64,000 nt of DNA, from the NCBI RefSeq assembly GCF_001696455.1, contig NZ_MAUJ01000001.1:1910832-1974831 (forward strand), read 5' to 3'. The DNA is from Pseudoalteromonas luteoviolacea (GTDB lineage: Bacteria > Pseudomonadota > Gammaproteobacteria > Enterobacterales > Alteromonadaceae). Position 1 is the first letter of the stretch; the number at the start of each line of letters is the position of its first letter. Of the stretch, positions 27,018 through 36,101 are shown piece by piece. Made by a program: the position numbers and the translations under genes. Below the pieces are notes generated by a model. It was not told the origin of the DNA, did not search any database, and was given only the letters and a program-made list of their open reading frames with translations.

Positions 27018-28286
27018 ATGAAAACAATCCTCTACGGCATGAACCACATCACGGAGTTACTGATAAAAGAGTATGACTCCACCGTCATTGTGACAACAGA
27101 TGGACAACAGACGCACCCAGACTGCTCGATAATCAGTTTAAAAGAGCTAGAAAATCAGGATTTCGCGTGTTTTGACACTTTGGTGATATGCTCGGTATTC
27201 GTTGATGAAATCACTGAAAGTCTGCTTAGCATTCAATTTCCATTGGAGAAAATTCATTTCTATCGCCCGTCTAGTATGACGATAGAGCCTGTGAAACAGC
27301 ATATGATCCCACAGGTCGATGAAAGTAAAGTGCTGTACGCATTTTACGATCTCGCGAAAAACAATGCGGCCTTTGATGCAGATAAATTCACTGTTTTTGC
27401 TGAAATGGAAAGACAAAAGCGCCAAATGGAAACCATTCATTTTGTGATCATTCCAAAATTCTCTAAGCAAGAGCGTCAAGTACACATCGAATCTATATAC
27501 TCTCAAGAAGCGATCCAATGGCGTTTAGATCAGATCGTTAGTCCATTATTTAAGTGTCTCCCCACCACATCTAGCGTGTCACAGCTTACATTTAGAGAGG
27601 AAGCTGAAGCGTTTTATACCCGCCTTTCAGACAAGCAAATATTTCCAGCAGAAAATGACAACGTCATCATGTTCACTGATATCAATCAGCATATTGAACA
27701 AGGGTACAGCTGCAATGTAATGAAGGCACCAACCCAAGCGCATCAACTAGTTGAAAACTTTATCGAATCGTATTCTCAAGGCCGAAAATTGATTGTTGTC
27801 ACTTTACGTGAGTATGACAGTCAAACAGATCGAAACAACAATATGGCTCACTGGGACAAGTTTTTGCGTCAGCTCGACCAAGCGCTATACTGCCCTGTGA
27901 TCATCCGTGATACATATAATCTGCTGACTCCTTCACCGCTGCCTGATTATCTACACCTCGATATTGCGGCCAGTAATCTACATATCCGTGCCGCGTTATA
28001 TGAACGTGCATATTTAAATCTTTCAGTATCATGCGGACCAGCAGGGCTTTTTTATTACCTGCAGTCTTGCTATGCAATTCAAATACTGCCGATTGATGAA
28101 AACATACCAACTATCTCGCCTCAGACTTACCGCCGCTGTGGCTATGACGTTTACCAACAGCCCCTTATAGCGACCCCCGGAAAACAATACATAAAATGGG
28201 GCGATGACACTTTTGAAAATATTTGTGCAGCATTTAATGAATTTGAAGCTGCCAGGTGCCAAATTGAAGACGAGGCCAAAACATGA
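27018..28286 (+). CDS. Unknown protein, possible GT-B glycosyltransferase
   Basis: I do not recognise this 422-residue protein. The N terminus is a Rossmann-like beta-alpha unit (TILYGMNHITELLIK), followed by a helical middle. The C-terminal third (LIVVTLREYD, then SCGPAGLFYYL, then IQILPI) resembles the donor-binding half of GT-B glycosyltransferases, where a Gly-rich turn follows the nucleotide site. No catalytic residue can be named. If it is a glycosyltransferase, it is one of very few in the locus. Its stop overlaps the second carbamoyltransferase start. Confidence 0.55.
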   Translation: MKTILYGMNHITELLIKEYDSTVIVTTDGQQTHPDCSIISLKELENQDFACFDTLVICSVFVDEITESLLSIQFPLEKIHFYRPSSMTIEPVKQHMIPQVDESKVLYAFYDLAKNNAAFDADKFTVFAEMERQKRQMETIHFVIIPKFSKQERQVHIESIYSQEAIQWRLDQIVSPLFKCLPTTSSVSQLTFREEAEAFYTRLSDKQIFPAENDNVIMFTDINQHIEQGYSCNVMKAPTQAHQLVENFIESYSQGRKLIVVTLREYDSQTDRNNNMAHWDKFLRQLDQALYCPVIIRDTYNLLTPSPLPDYLHLDIAASNLHIRAALYERAYLNLSVSCGPAGLFYYLQSCYAIQILPIDENIPTISPQTYRRCGYDVYQQPLIATPGKQYIKWGDDTFENICAAFNEFEAARCQIEDEAKT

Positions 28287-30244
28287 TTATTTTAGGACTA
28301 CATTTTGGACACGACGCCAGCATTTCACTGGTAAAAGATGGAAAAATTTTGTGTTGCGTTGAACTAGAACGCATTCGTAGAGTCAAGCATGCCATTGGCA
28401 TTTTGCCACAAGATATTGAACTGATATTAAGCAAATTCTCGATAGACGTTGAGCAGATTGAATACTGTGCGGTATCCAATACCCAAAATACCGAATACCT
28501 GTTCGCACACCCAGACCTTTTCTCTTTCGAGATTAAAAATACAGCCGTTTCTGCGCAACATTGTCCACATTTCGATATGGAGCAAAGCGCACGAGAGATC
28601 GAACAAGCAAAAGATAAAGGTGTTTTGATTAAGCATGTTACCAATGCAACACAGCACCCTTACGTTAAACGAGTTATACCTGAGCTAATTACCGATACAC
28701 AAACACATTTACCGCCATTAGAGCACTTTGCTCACGCACCACATTGGCAGCCCGATTTGCCATTGAGTGCACTGCAAGATAATGTAAACGCGAATAGCTT
28801 CAGTGATGATATGCTCGAAATGTACTGGCCAATCGAAATGACCTTGTTTGGCAAGCAAATACCAGGGTACTTATTCTCACACCACTTTGCACATGCAGCC
28901 TCCACGTTTTATACAAGTAATGCAGACAATGCAGCTATCTTCTCCCATGATGGCAGTCTGCCTCAAAAAAGTTACGTTGGCGGAATGTATTACTACGGCG
29001 AAGGCACCAAAATCTACTCGCTGACACCGCACTACTTGTCTGTTGGACACCTTTATGAACGCGTTGCTACTTTCTTAGGGCTCGGCGCAGAAGCTGGCCC
29101 CGGAAAAATGATGGGCCTAGCACCTTATGGTGAAGCCGTATTCTACGATGCTAAATTCGTCAGCAACTTTAACTACGGGCACCCAGTAAATAGTGCCGAT
29201 GTGGGCTTTGAAAATTGGCAAGACGATAACCGACACCCGTTGCTCAATGCGTGGATGCAACATGTCTATGAGCGTGCAGTGGCACTTAACTATGACATGA
29301 GCAAGCTTGGCGACCCTGAACACATCTTAGATAAACTCGCGGTCGATATTGCAGCAAGTACACAAAAACTACTTGAAGAAATTATGTTCACTGCCTCGGA
29401 GCAGCTATACGATATATGTAACAGCCACAAACCAACTGCACATTTGTGCCTAACAGGTGGGGTCGCTCTTAACTGCCCTGCCAATACAAAAATGGCCATT
29501 GAAGGTTCTTACCAATCTGTGCATATCCCACCATACGTGCATGATGGCGGTCTCTCTATCGGTGGTGCGCTGGCAATATATCACCATATCTTGGGCTTTG
29601 AACGTATTGAACACAACGTTGACTCTTCCAGCCATGCATATTTGGGACTCCCTCAACCTAACCACAATGATGTGCTCAACACGCTTGATAAATCAAAATT
29701 CAAGGTCTCGAAGCCAGACAATCTAGCTGATATCATCGCCGATCTAATGGCTGATGATCAATACGTTGCTTTATACCAAGGCCGCAGTGAAGTTGGACCT
29801 CGCGCATTAGGCAATCGTACTTTACTAGCCAATGCGACCATTGAGAGAAATTGGCGTGGCATTAACTTGGTTAAGCGCAGAGAGCAATGGCGACCGTTTG
29901 CTCCCGTTGTGTTGGCAGAGCACGCTACGGATTGGTTTTCAAATTGTATAGAGCCGTCTCCTTTTATGCTCGCCACTGCTCTATGCAAAAACGATAAAAT
30001 TCCTGCGGTCACTCATGTCGATAAGACTGCTAGGATCCAAAGTGTGGGCAAAGAGTGCGGCCTAATCCGCAAAATATTAGAAGCTTATTATGCTAAAACT
30101 CAGGTCCCTGTATTAATGAATACCTCATTTAATGGGCCTGGGGAACCTATCGTTGAATCTGTTGACAATGCCATTAACTTTTTGGCAAACGGGGATATTC
30201 GCTACTTGGTTGTGGACCAATATCTTATCGAAAAGCGAGTATAA
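28283..30244 (+). CDS. NodU/TobZ-family carbamoyltransferase (second, longer)
   Basis: This is a second carbamoyltransferase of 653 residues with LHFGHDASISLVKDG, the metal-site FSHHFAHAASTFY, VGPRALGNRTLLAN, HVDKTARIQSV and LMNTSFNGPGEPI. It is about 120 residues longer than the copy at 24628, with an insertion between residues about 70 and 200. The two copies differ widely in sequence and so probably carbamoylate different positions or sugars. It overlaps the upstream gene by 4 nt and has a 4-nt gap to the cupin gene. Confidence 0.9.
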   Translation: MIILGLHFGHDASISLVKDGKILCCVELERIRRVKHAIGILPQDIELILSKFSIDVEQIEYCAVSNTQNTEYLFAHPDLFSFEIKNTAVSAQHCPHFDMEQSAREIEQAKDKGVLIKHVTNATQHPYVKRVIPELITDTQTHLPPLEHFAHAPHWQPDLPLSALQDNVNANSFSDDMLEMYWPIEMTLFGKQIPGYLFSHHFAHAASTFYTSNADNAAIFSHDGSLPQKSYVGGMYYYGEGTKIYSLTPHYLSVGHLYERVATFLGLGAEAGPGKMMGLAPYGEAVFYDAKFVSNFNYGHPVNSADVGFENWQDDNRHPLLNAWMQHVYERAVALNYDMSKLGDPEHILDKLAVDIAASTQKLLEEIMFTASEQLYDICNSHKPTAHLCLTGGVALNCPANTKMAIEGSYQSVHIPPYVHDGGLSIGGALAIYHHILGFERIEHNVDSSSHAYLGLPQPNHNDVLNTLDKSKFKVSKPDNLADIIADLMADDQYVALYQGRSEVGPRALGNRTLLANATIERNWRGINLVKRREQWRPFAPVVLAEHATDWFSNCIEPSPFMLATALCKNDKIPAVTHVDKTARIQSVGKECGLIRKILEAYYAKTQVPVLMNTSFNGPGEPIVESVDNAINFLANGDIRYLVVDQYLIEKRV

Positions 30245-30248
30245 GTAG

Positions 30249-30761
30249 ATGGCAAACGCACAACAGATTGATGATCCGATTATTCAACTCACACATCGTC
30301 ACTTGGAAGACTTGAAGCAGTTAGCGGTCTCCTCTGAGAATGGTCGCTATAGATTCTGTTTACACAAAGATCATACCGCCTCGATTCAAGAAATGATCAT
30401 CTGCTTGCACGGCGATAACTACTTTGCACCCCATCGTCACCCAACAGGAGTGGTTGAGTCGTACCATATGATAGAAGGTGAAATGGATGTTTATACGTTT
30501 GATGACAATGGACTTGTCATTGGCCGTACACACCTCAGCGCATTGAGCCTTGCAAAATCAAACAGTGCATTTTTTCATAAAGTCACCGAGCCTGTTTATC
30601 ATACTGTTGTGCCACGAAGTCAGTTTGTTTTGTACCACGAAGTACTGACAGGGCCTTGGCTCCCCGATTACACAAGTCAAGTAGCCCCATTCGCCCCTAA
30701 AGACTCGGACCTACAAACTGTAAAAAAATTTATTGAGAGCCTAAATGAATTCAAAAAATAG
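30249..30761 (+). CDS. WbuC-like cupin-fold metalloprotein
   Basis: This is a 170-residue cupin: the HRHPTGVVESYHMIEGEMDVYTFDD segment (positions about 60-85) carries the His/Glu metal ligands of a WbuC-type single-domain protein. WbuC is common in O-antigen clusters; its function is poorly known. A sugar-isomerising or deoxysugar-processing role is inferred. Its 3' end overlaps the next gene by 17 nt. Confidence 0.78.
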   Translation: MANAQQIDDPIIQLTHRHLEDLKQLAVSSENGRYRFCLHKDHTASIQEMIICLHGDNYFAPHRHPTGVVESYHMIEGEMDVYTFDDNGLVIGRTHLSALSLAKSNSAFFHKVTEPVYHTVVPRSQFVLYHEVLTGPWLPDYTSQVAPFAPKDSDLQTVKKFIESLNEFKK

Positions 30762-31689
30762 TACGCTAAATATCGCGGTCATAGGCGTTGGCCGCTGGGG
30801 TAAGAACGTTGTTAGAACGATCCGTGAAGAAATGCCCAATGCACGCTTGTCTCACATTGTGACCAGTAACCCCGCTGTCAAAGCACAATATGAAGATGAG
30901 CTGACCGTTTTACCAAATTGGTCCTCCTTGTTAGAGCACAAAAATGAATATGATTGTATCGTGGCAGCACTGCCACCAGATATAAACCTAGCACTCGCAA
31001 GGGACGTATTGCCTTTGGGCATACCGCTATTTATTGAAAAGCCACTGGCGATGGATAGCGCAGGCGCGCAAGAATTGCTATCGCTCGCACAGCAACATAA
31101 GAGCATTATACAGGTCAACCACATCGACTTGTACAATCCTGCAGTCAATGAAATTCAAGCTCGTCTTGGTAATAACCCGATATATGTTAAAGGGGCGATC
31201 GGCGCGGCTTACCCACACCATGCCGTGATGAGTCCGTTGTGGGAGTACTCCCCACATTTTATTGCAGCAGCATTAAAAATTGTGAAGTCTTCCCTGGTTT
31301 CACTCCAAGCGACCTATTTACCAATCCCTGAATCTTTGCAAGATAACGAACGTCGTGAAGTCGTGCTATTAGCGCTGAAATTTGCTGATGGCTCTGATGT
31401 TGAAATCCACGCTGGCAATGGCATGGAAGACAAAACGAGAACGCTGGATATTCGTCAACAACAAGATCGCTATCTGTTTGTTGATCGCGCTGACATACCA
31501 CTCAAAGTGAACGAACAAGCAGTCGCCATTGATGCCCGCCTTCCATTAACTAAATCTTTGTTGCACTTTGCCGATAAGGTAAATAATCAAGACATTGATC
31601 TAGAGGACTTTATCAGCGGCGTCGAAGTGATTAAAATCCTCGAACTGGCAGATAGATCCCTACAGGAAGGAAAAGCAATTAAATTATGA
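30745..31689 (+). CDS. Gfo/Idh/MocA-family oxidoreductase
   Basis: This is a Rossmann-fold sugar dehydrogenase with AVIGVGRWGKN and the canonical FIEKPLAMD motif. At 314 residues it is slightly short for the family. It overlaps the DegT aminotransferase gene by 4 nt; this pairing usually means oxidation of a sugar hydroxyl to a ketone followed by transamination, as in 3-amino sugar formation. That pairing is inferred from context. Confidence 0.85.
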   Translation: MNSKNSTLNIAVIGVGRWGKNVVRTIREEMPNARLSHIVTSNPAVKAQYEDELTVLPNWSSLLEHKNEYDCIVAALPPDINLALARDVLPLGIPLFIEKPLAMDSAGAQELLSLAQQHKSIIQVNHIDLYNPAVNEIQARLGNNPIYVKGAIGAAYPHHAVMSPLWEYSPHFIAAALKIVKSSLVSLQATYLPIPESLQDNERREVVLLALKFADGSDVEIHAGNGMEDKTRTLDIRQQQDRYLFVDRADIPLKVNEQAVAIDARLPLTKSLLHFADKVNNQDIDLEDFISGVEVIKILELADRSLQEGKAIKL

Positions 31690-32906
31690 GCACCACAAAA
31701 CCCTCTTTAGCGCTATACGGCGGGCAGCCAGCCATTTTAGATAGCTTCCCTGCTCGTAAAGCATTTGGTGAGTCTGAAGAAAAGGCTGTTTTAGATGTCT
31801 TAGATTTTTATCGCGATAAAGGGGAAGACCCCTGCTATCGAGGCCCTTTTGAGCAGCAGCTGTGTTCTTCATTTTCGGATTATATGGGAGGTGGTTATAC
31901 CGTTGCTGTCGCTACTGGCACGGCTTCGGTCTATGTGGCACTGGCCGCACTTGAACTGCCAAAAGGCAGTGAAGTCATCATTTCTCCTGTCACAGATGCT
32001 GGCCCGCTGAGTGCGATTATCATGCAACAAATGGTCCCTGTCGTGGCTGACTCTGAACCTAATAGTTTCAATACCAGCTGGCACCAGATTGAGAAAAAAA
32101 TTACTGACAAAACCAGCTGTATAATGTTGGTGCATTGTGCTGGTCTGCCAACAGATGTTGATGTAATTGCCAGAGAAGCGAAAAAGCGCGGTATTAAGGT
32201 ATTAGAGGACTGCGCTCAAGCACCCGGCGCAAGTCTCCATGGGGAACTGGTCGGAAGCTATGGGGATATTATGGCGACATCCACCATGTATCGTAAAAAC
32301 ATTGCAGCCCCCGGCAGTGGCGGATTAATCTTTTGTAAAGATGAGGCGTTGTATCACAATGTGCTCGCGCACTCTGACCGCGGTAAACCGCTTTGGTCAC
32401 AAGACTATATAGAACGAGATCCATCGCAACACCTATTTCCCGCACTGAACTGGAATACCAATGACTTCAGCTGTGCTGTCGCGCTCTCCTCTTTAAAACG
32501 TTTGCCACACACCATCGCAAAAAGAAATGCCTTTATGGAGGCTATCCAAGCGCGCTTAAATGCGGAGTCACAAGTATGTCGCATAGCTCCGTGGCAAGGT
32601 ACGCCGTCGGTGTTCTATATTCAAGTTTTGGTAGATGTTGAGAAAATAGGTCAGCGCAAGCATGAATATTGTCAGGCACTTATCGCTGAAGGGGTGCCCA
32701 TGAATCCACATTACAAATTTTTGATCTCTGACTGGGAGTGGTCACACGAATATTTCAAGACGCCTACCGAGACGCCAAATGCGACGAGTGCGCGTGACCG
32801 CTCCTTTAACCTCTATGTCAACGAAAACTATGACGAATCACATGTTAGTGCTATCGTGACAGCCATTTTAAAAGTAGATCAATATTTTACAACTCTTACA
32901 TCCTAA
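31686..32906 (+). CDS. DegT/DnrJ/EryC1-family aminotransferase
   Basis: This is a PLP-dependent sugar aminotransferase of 406 residues with EDCAQAPGA and the probable Schiff-base K204 in TMYRKNIAAPGSGG. The region after the lysine reads GSGG where the common motif is GEGG. It pairs with the upstream Gfo/Idh enzyme and possibly with the AAC(3)-like acyltransferase. It is distinct from PseC at 8880, so a second amino sugar or a second amino group is implied. Confidence 0.88.
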   Translation: MSTTKPSLALYGGQPAILDSFPARKAFGESEEKAVLDVLDFYRDKGEDPCYRGPFEQQLCSSFSDYMGGGYTVAVATGTASVYVALAALELPKGSEVIISPVTDAGPLSAIIMQQMVPVVADSEPNSFNTSWHQIEKKITDKTSCIMLVHCAGLPTDVDVIAREAKKRGIKVLEDCAQAPGASLHGELVGSYGDIMATSTMYRKNIAAPGSGGLIFCKDEALYHNVLAHSDRGKPLWSQDYIERDPSQHLFPALNWNTNDFSCAVALSSLKRLPHTIAKRNAFMEAIQARLNAESQVCRIAPWQGTPSVFYIQVLVDVEKIGQRKHEYCQALIAEGVPMNPHYKFLISDWEWSHEYFKTPTETPNATSARDRSFNLYVNENYDESHVSAIVTAILKVDQYFTTLTS

Positions 32907-34196
32907 GTGAATGATATGAAAGCAGAACAACATCAATTAACGACAAAACGAGATAACTGCAGATTATGCTTAAGCACCGACGTGCCAGTGGCTATCCCTT
33001 TTGCTGCCACACCCTTAGCTGAAAAGTATGTTTCTGATCTCAACAGCCCACAGGCACCTGCTTTACCTGTTGATCTCTACATATGCAACGATTGTGGCCA
33101 TGTGCAAATCCTAGATGTTGTTGATCCGACTTATTTATGGGCTGACTACACCTACCATTCAGGACAGACACAAGGGATAGTGAACCACTTCAAAGAAGTT
33201 TCTGAAATGGTGCTAGACCTATATGGCCCATTCGATAAACAATTTGCCATTGATGTAGGCAGCAATGACGGGACATTTTTAAAGTGCTTTAAGCAAAAAG
33301 GCTTCAAAGTCCTGGGCATTGACCCTGCAAGTGCTATCGCAGCAAAAGCCACCAGCGAAGGCATTGAAACAATTGCCGACTTGATGACTGAAGAGAAAGG
33401 TAAGTTCATTAGTGAGCAGTATGGTACGGCAGACTTAGTGACGGCATTCAATGTGTTTGCACACGCTGACGAAATGATTGATCTGCTCAAAGGCATTACT
33501 AAGGTACTGGACAAAGACGGGCTCTTTGTTTTTGAAGTGTCCTATCTAAAAGACATCATAGATAAAATGCTTGTTGGCACTATCTTCCATGAGCATCTAT
33601 GCAATCACTCATTACAGCCTTTGGTCAAGTTTTTGGCCGCAGAAGGGCTAGAAGTAATACATGTTGAGCATGTATCTATCCAAGGCGGTTCAATTATCGG
33701 GTTTGCTCAGCACAAAGGCGCAGCGAGAACAATACAGCCATCTGTTGCTGCAATGCTAGAAAGTGAAGAAGCAGCAAACCTCCACTCCATGGAAGCAATG
33801 AACTCGTTTGTTGCACGATTGAATAGCATGAAACAAGAAGTCAAAGCAATAGCAGACTCAGCCTTGTCAAATAACGGCATAATTGCAGGGTACGGCGCTG
33901 CACGCAGTGGCCCAATGCTGGTTACACAGTTTGAATTAGGTAATCAAATTAGTGAAATTTACGATGATCACCCGCAAAAAGTTGGCAAATATACACCGGG
34001 CGATCATATTTTGGTTAAAGCAACATCTGCACTAAACGAAACACAACCAAACTTAGTGGTCATTTTAGCTTGGATCCATGCTAAGGCAATTGTTAAAAAG
34101 CATGTAGATTACCTTGAAAATGGTGGACAATTCCTGACTTTGACACCCACTGTGCAATTAATTACTAAAGAGAACTATGCAGATTTCATCGCCTAA
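32907..34196 (+). CDS. Sugar C-methyltransferase (NDP-hexose C-3/C-5 type)
   Basis: The architecture is that of branched-sugar C-methyltransferases: an N-terminal zinc-binding part with CRLC near residue 19 and CNDC near 55, a SAM-binding core with FAIDVGSNDGTFLKCF, and a C-terminal domain with GYGAARSGPML and LVVILAWIHAK. Relatives act on keto deoxysugars in antibiotic and O-antigen pathways. It implies a C-methyl-branched sugar. Start ATG follows the aminotransferase stop directly; the 3' end overlaps the next gene by 20 nt. Confidence 0.87.
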   Translation: MNDMKAEQHQLTTKRDNCRLCLSTDVPVAIPFAATPLAEKYVSDLNSPQAPALPVDLYICNDCGHVQILDVVDPTYLWADYTYHSGQTQGIVNHFKEVSEMVLDLYGPFDKQFAIDVGSNDGTFLKCFKQKGFKVLGIDPASAIAAKATSEGIETIADLMTEEKGKFISEQYGTADLVTAFNVFAHADEMIDLLKGITKVLDKDGLFVFEVSYLKDIIDKMLVGTIFHEHLCNHSLQPLVKFLAAEGLEVIHVEHVSIQGGSIIGFAQHKGAARTIQPSVAAMLESEEAANLHSMEAMNSFVARLNSMKQEVKAIADSALSNNGIIAGYGAARSGPMLVTQFELGNQISEIYDDHPQKVGKYTPGDHILVKATSALNETQPNLVVILAWIHAKAIVKKHVDYLENGGQFLTLTPTVQLITKENYADFIA

Positions 34197-35238
34197 AATA
34201 AAACTCGGTTTTGTTGGTGCAGGCTTTATTGGTCAAGTTGCGCATATAGAGAATTATGCGCAACTTGAAGAGTGCGAACTTCATGCGATTGCTGATTTAA
34301 GACCAAAGTTACGAGAACAAGTCGCTGATAAATTTGCGATCGCACAGCGTTTTGAAACACACACGGACCTTTTAAACAATACTGATGTAGACGCTGTCAT
34401 CATTGTCACTGCACGTGTTCATACAGCCGATGTCGTCAGGGACTGCTTACTCGCTGGCAAGCATGTGTTTAGTGAAAAGCCCATGGCAGGCAATAGCCAA
34501 ATTGCAGCGGAATTGGTTGAATTGGCTGCGCAAAAAGGCTTGGTATATTGCGTTGGCTACATGAAACGACATGATCAAGGGGTCATCAAGGCCAAACAGT
34601 TATTTGATCAAGTCATGACTGACAACTCTTTAGGAAGCCTGCTTCAAGTTAGTGCGCAGTGCTATATGGGAGACAGTTATTGTAAAGCAGCTGGTTATAT
34701 TCACGGTCAAGAGCAAAGGCCACAAATGCAAGAAGAAGCCTTGTTTGCTCCCCACTGGTTAAAAGAAGAACATAAGCCAATATTTGCTCGCTATGTCAAC
34801 GTGCATTCACACTTGCTCAATCTGATCCGACACTTTTTGAATACGACGCCAAGCGTTGAGTACTTTAATTACTTATCCCCTTTGGCGCACACATGTGTGA
34901 TGCGCACCGATTCACAGCTAATTGTTCTCGAAACCGGGGAAGTAAATCAAAAAGATTGGCAGGAGAAGTGTACCTTTATATTCGAACAAGGTCAGCTCAT
35001 CATTACCTTGCCGCCTGCACTGCTTCGAAATGTACCAGCGCACATAGAGCTACGCAGGCATGGAGATGTCACAGAGAATACTCACTACCAAGTAGAGTGG
35101 TCTTGGTCTTTTAAAAATCAAGCCAGCGCGTTTATTCAGGACGTTAGAAATAGAAATACTGACAGCACAATAAGTGCGCAGCAAGCATTGACAGATATTC
35201 AGTTAGCAGAGGCAATATGGAAAAAGCTCAGCAATTAA
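34177..35238 (+). CDS. Gfo/Idh/MocA-family oxidoreductase
   Basis: This is a 353-residue dehydrogenase of the family, with FVGAGFIGQVAH for NAD(P) binding and the canonical VFSEKPMAGN motif. It is the third Gfo/Idh enzyme in the locus. It overlaps the C-methyltransferase by 20 nt and the RmlD-like reductase by 22 nt, so its ribosome site lies within the upstream gene. The substrate is unknown. Confidence 0.85.
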   Translation: MQISSPKIKLGFVGAGFIGQVAHIENYAQLEECELHAIADLRPKLREQVADKFAIAQRFETHTDLLNNTDVDAVIIVTARVHTADVVRDCLLAGKHVFSEKPMAGNSQIAAELVELAAQKGLVYCVGYMKRHDQGVIKAKQLFDQVMTDNSLGSLLQVSAQCYMGDSYCKAAGYIHGQEQRPQMQEEALFAPHWLKEEHKPIFARYVNVHSHLLNLIRHFLNTTPSVEYFNYLSPLAHTCVMRTDSQLIVLETGEVNQKDWQEKCTFIFEQGQLIITLPPALLRNVPAHIELRRHGDVTENTHYQVEWSWSFKNQASAFIQDVRNRNTDSTISAQQALTDIQLAEAIWKKLSN

Positions 35239-36101
35239 CGCCGATTATATTTGGGGCGAGTGGTCTACTCGGAGGCCACTTATATCAACATTTTTATGCG
35301 CAAAACCCTAACACAGTTGGTACTTATGGCAAACACCCGGCTGCTGGGTTACAACACTTTGATCTTGAAAGCTCATCGCTAGATGATTTACAACTCGATG
35401 ATAGTCAAAATTACACTGCTATCATCTGCGCCTCGCTAACGAACATTGCCCAAATTAACGCAGAGCCTGAGCAAACCGCTGGCGTCAATGTACATGCAAC
35501 TAGCCGCCTTATGATGTCGCTACACCACCGCCAAATCCCAATTTTGTTCATTTCAACAGATAATGTCTTTCCGGGCATCCATGGCAATTATTACGACGAT
35601 AATAACGAAGCGGCAGTGTCTGAATATGGTATCCAAAAGCGCAGAACCGAGTCTCAATTAATGTCTATTACCGATGGTGCCGCATGTGTGCTGCGCTTGG
35701 CAAAAATTATCGGCAATAGCCCAGATGATGGTACGCTGCTCAACGATATTGCCAAACAGCTACATTCAGGGGAAGCTGTAAGAGCAGCGTCAGATCTGAT
35801 CTTTAACCCTACCGCGATTGAAGATATCATCAATGCTATTGACTACCTCATTCAACACAAAACTCAGGGCATTTATAACTTTTGCAATCCAGACTCATAT
35901 AGTCGATTGGAGTTAACGCGCTTAATGGCCAAAGCACTGAATAAAGGCGCAAGTAAAATAGAACCTATCTTGTTTTCTGAATTAGACCCTTCTGGAAAGC
36001 GTCCGCTAAACACCAGTATGGTTAACTCTGAGCTATTTACAGACTTTAGCTTCAAGTCGATCCACACATGCATTGAGGAACAAGTAGTATGGCAGAGTTA
36101 A
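35217..36101 (+). CDS. RmlD-like NAD(P)-dependent sugar reductase
   Basis: This SDR protein resembles dTDP-4-dehydrorhamnose reductase: GASGLLGGHLY at the start, FISTDNVFPG, and the catalytic Y-x3-K in EYGIQKRRTE. It would reduce the keto group of an activated deoxysugar, a plausible last step after C-methylation. At 294 residues the length fits RmlD. No rmlA, B or C genes accompany it, so dTDP-rhamnose is not the product. Confidence 0.84.
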   Translation: MEKAQQLTPIIFGASGLLGGHLYQHFYAQNPNTVGTYGKHPAAGLQHFDLESSSLDDLQLDDSQNYTAIICASLTNIAQINAEPEQTAGVNVHATSRLMMSLHHRQIPILFISTDNVFPGIHGNYYDDNNEAAVSEYGIQKRRTESQLMSITDGAACVLRLAKIIGNSPDDGTLLNDIAKQLHSGEAVRAASDLIFNPTAIEDIINAIDYLIQHKTQGIYNFCNPDSYSRLELTRLMAKALNKGASKIEPILFSELDPSGKRPLNTSMVNSELFTDFSFKSIHTCIEEQVVWQS

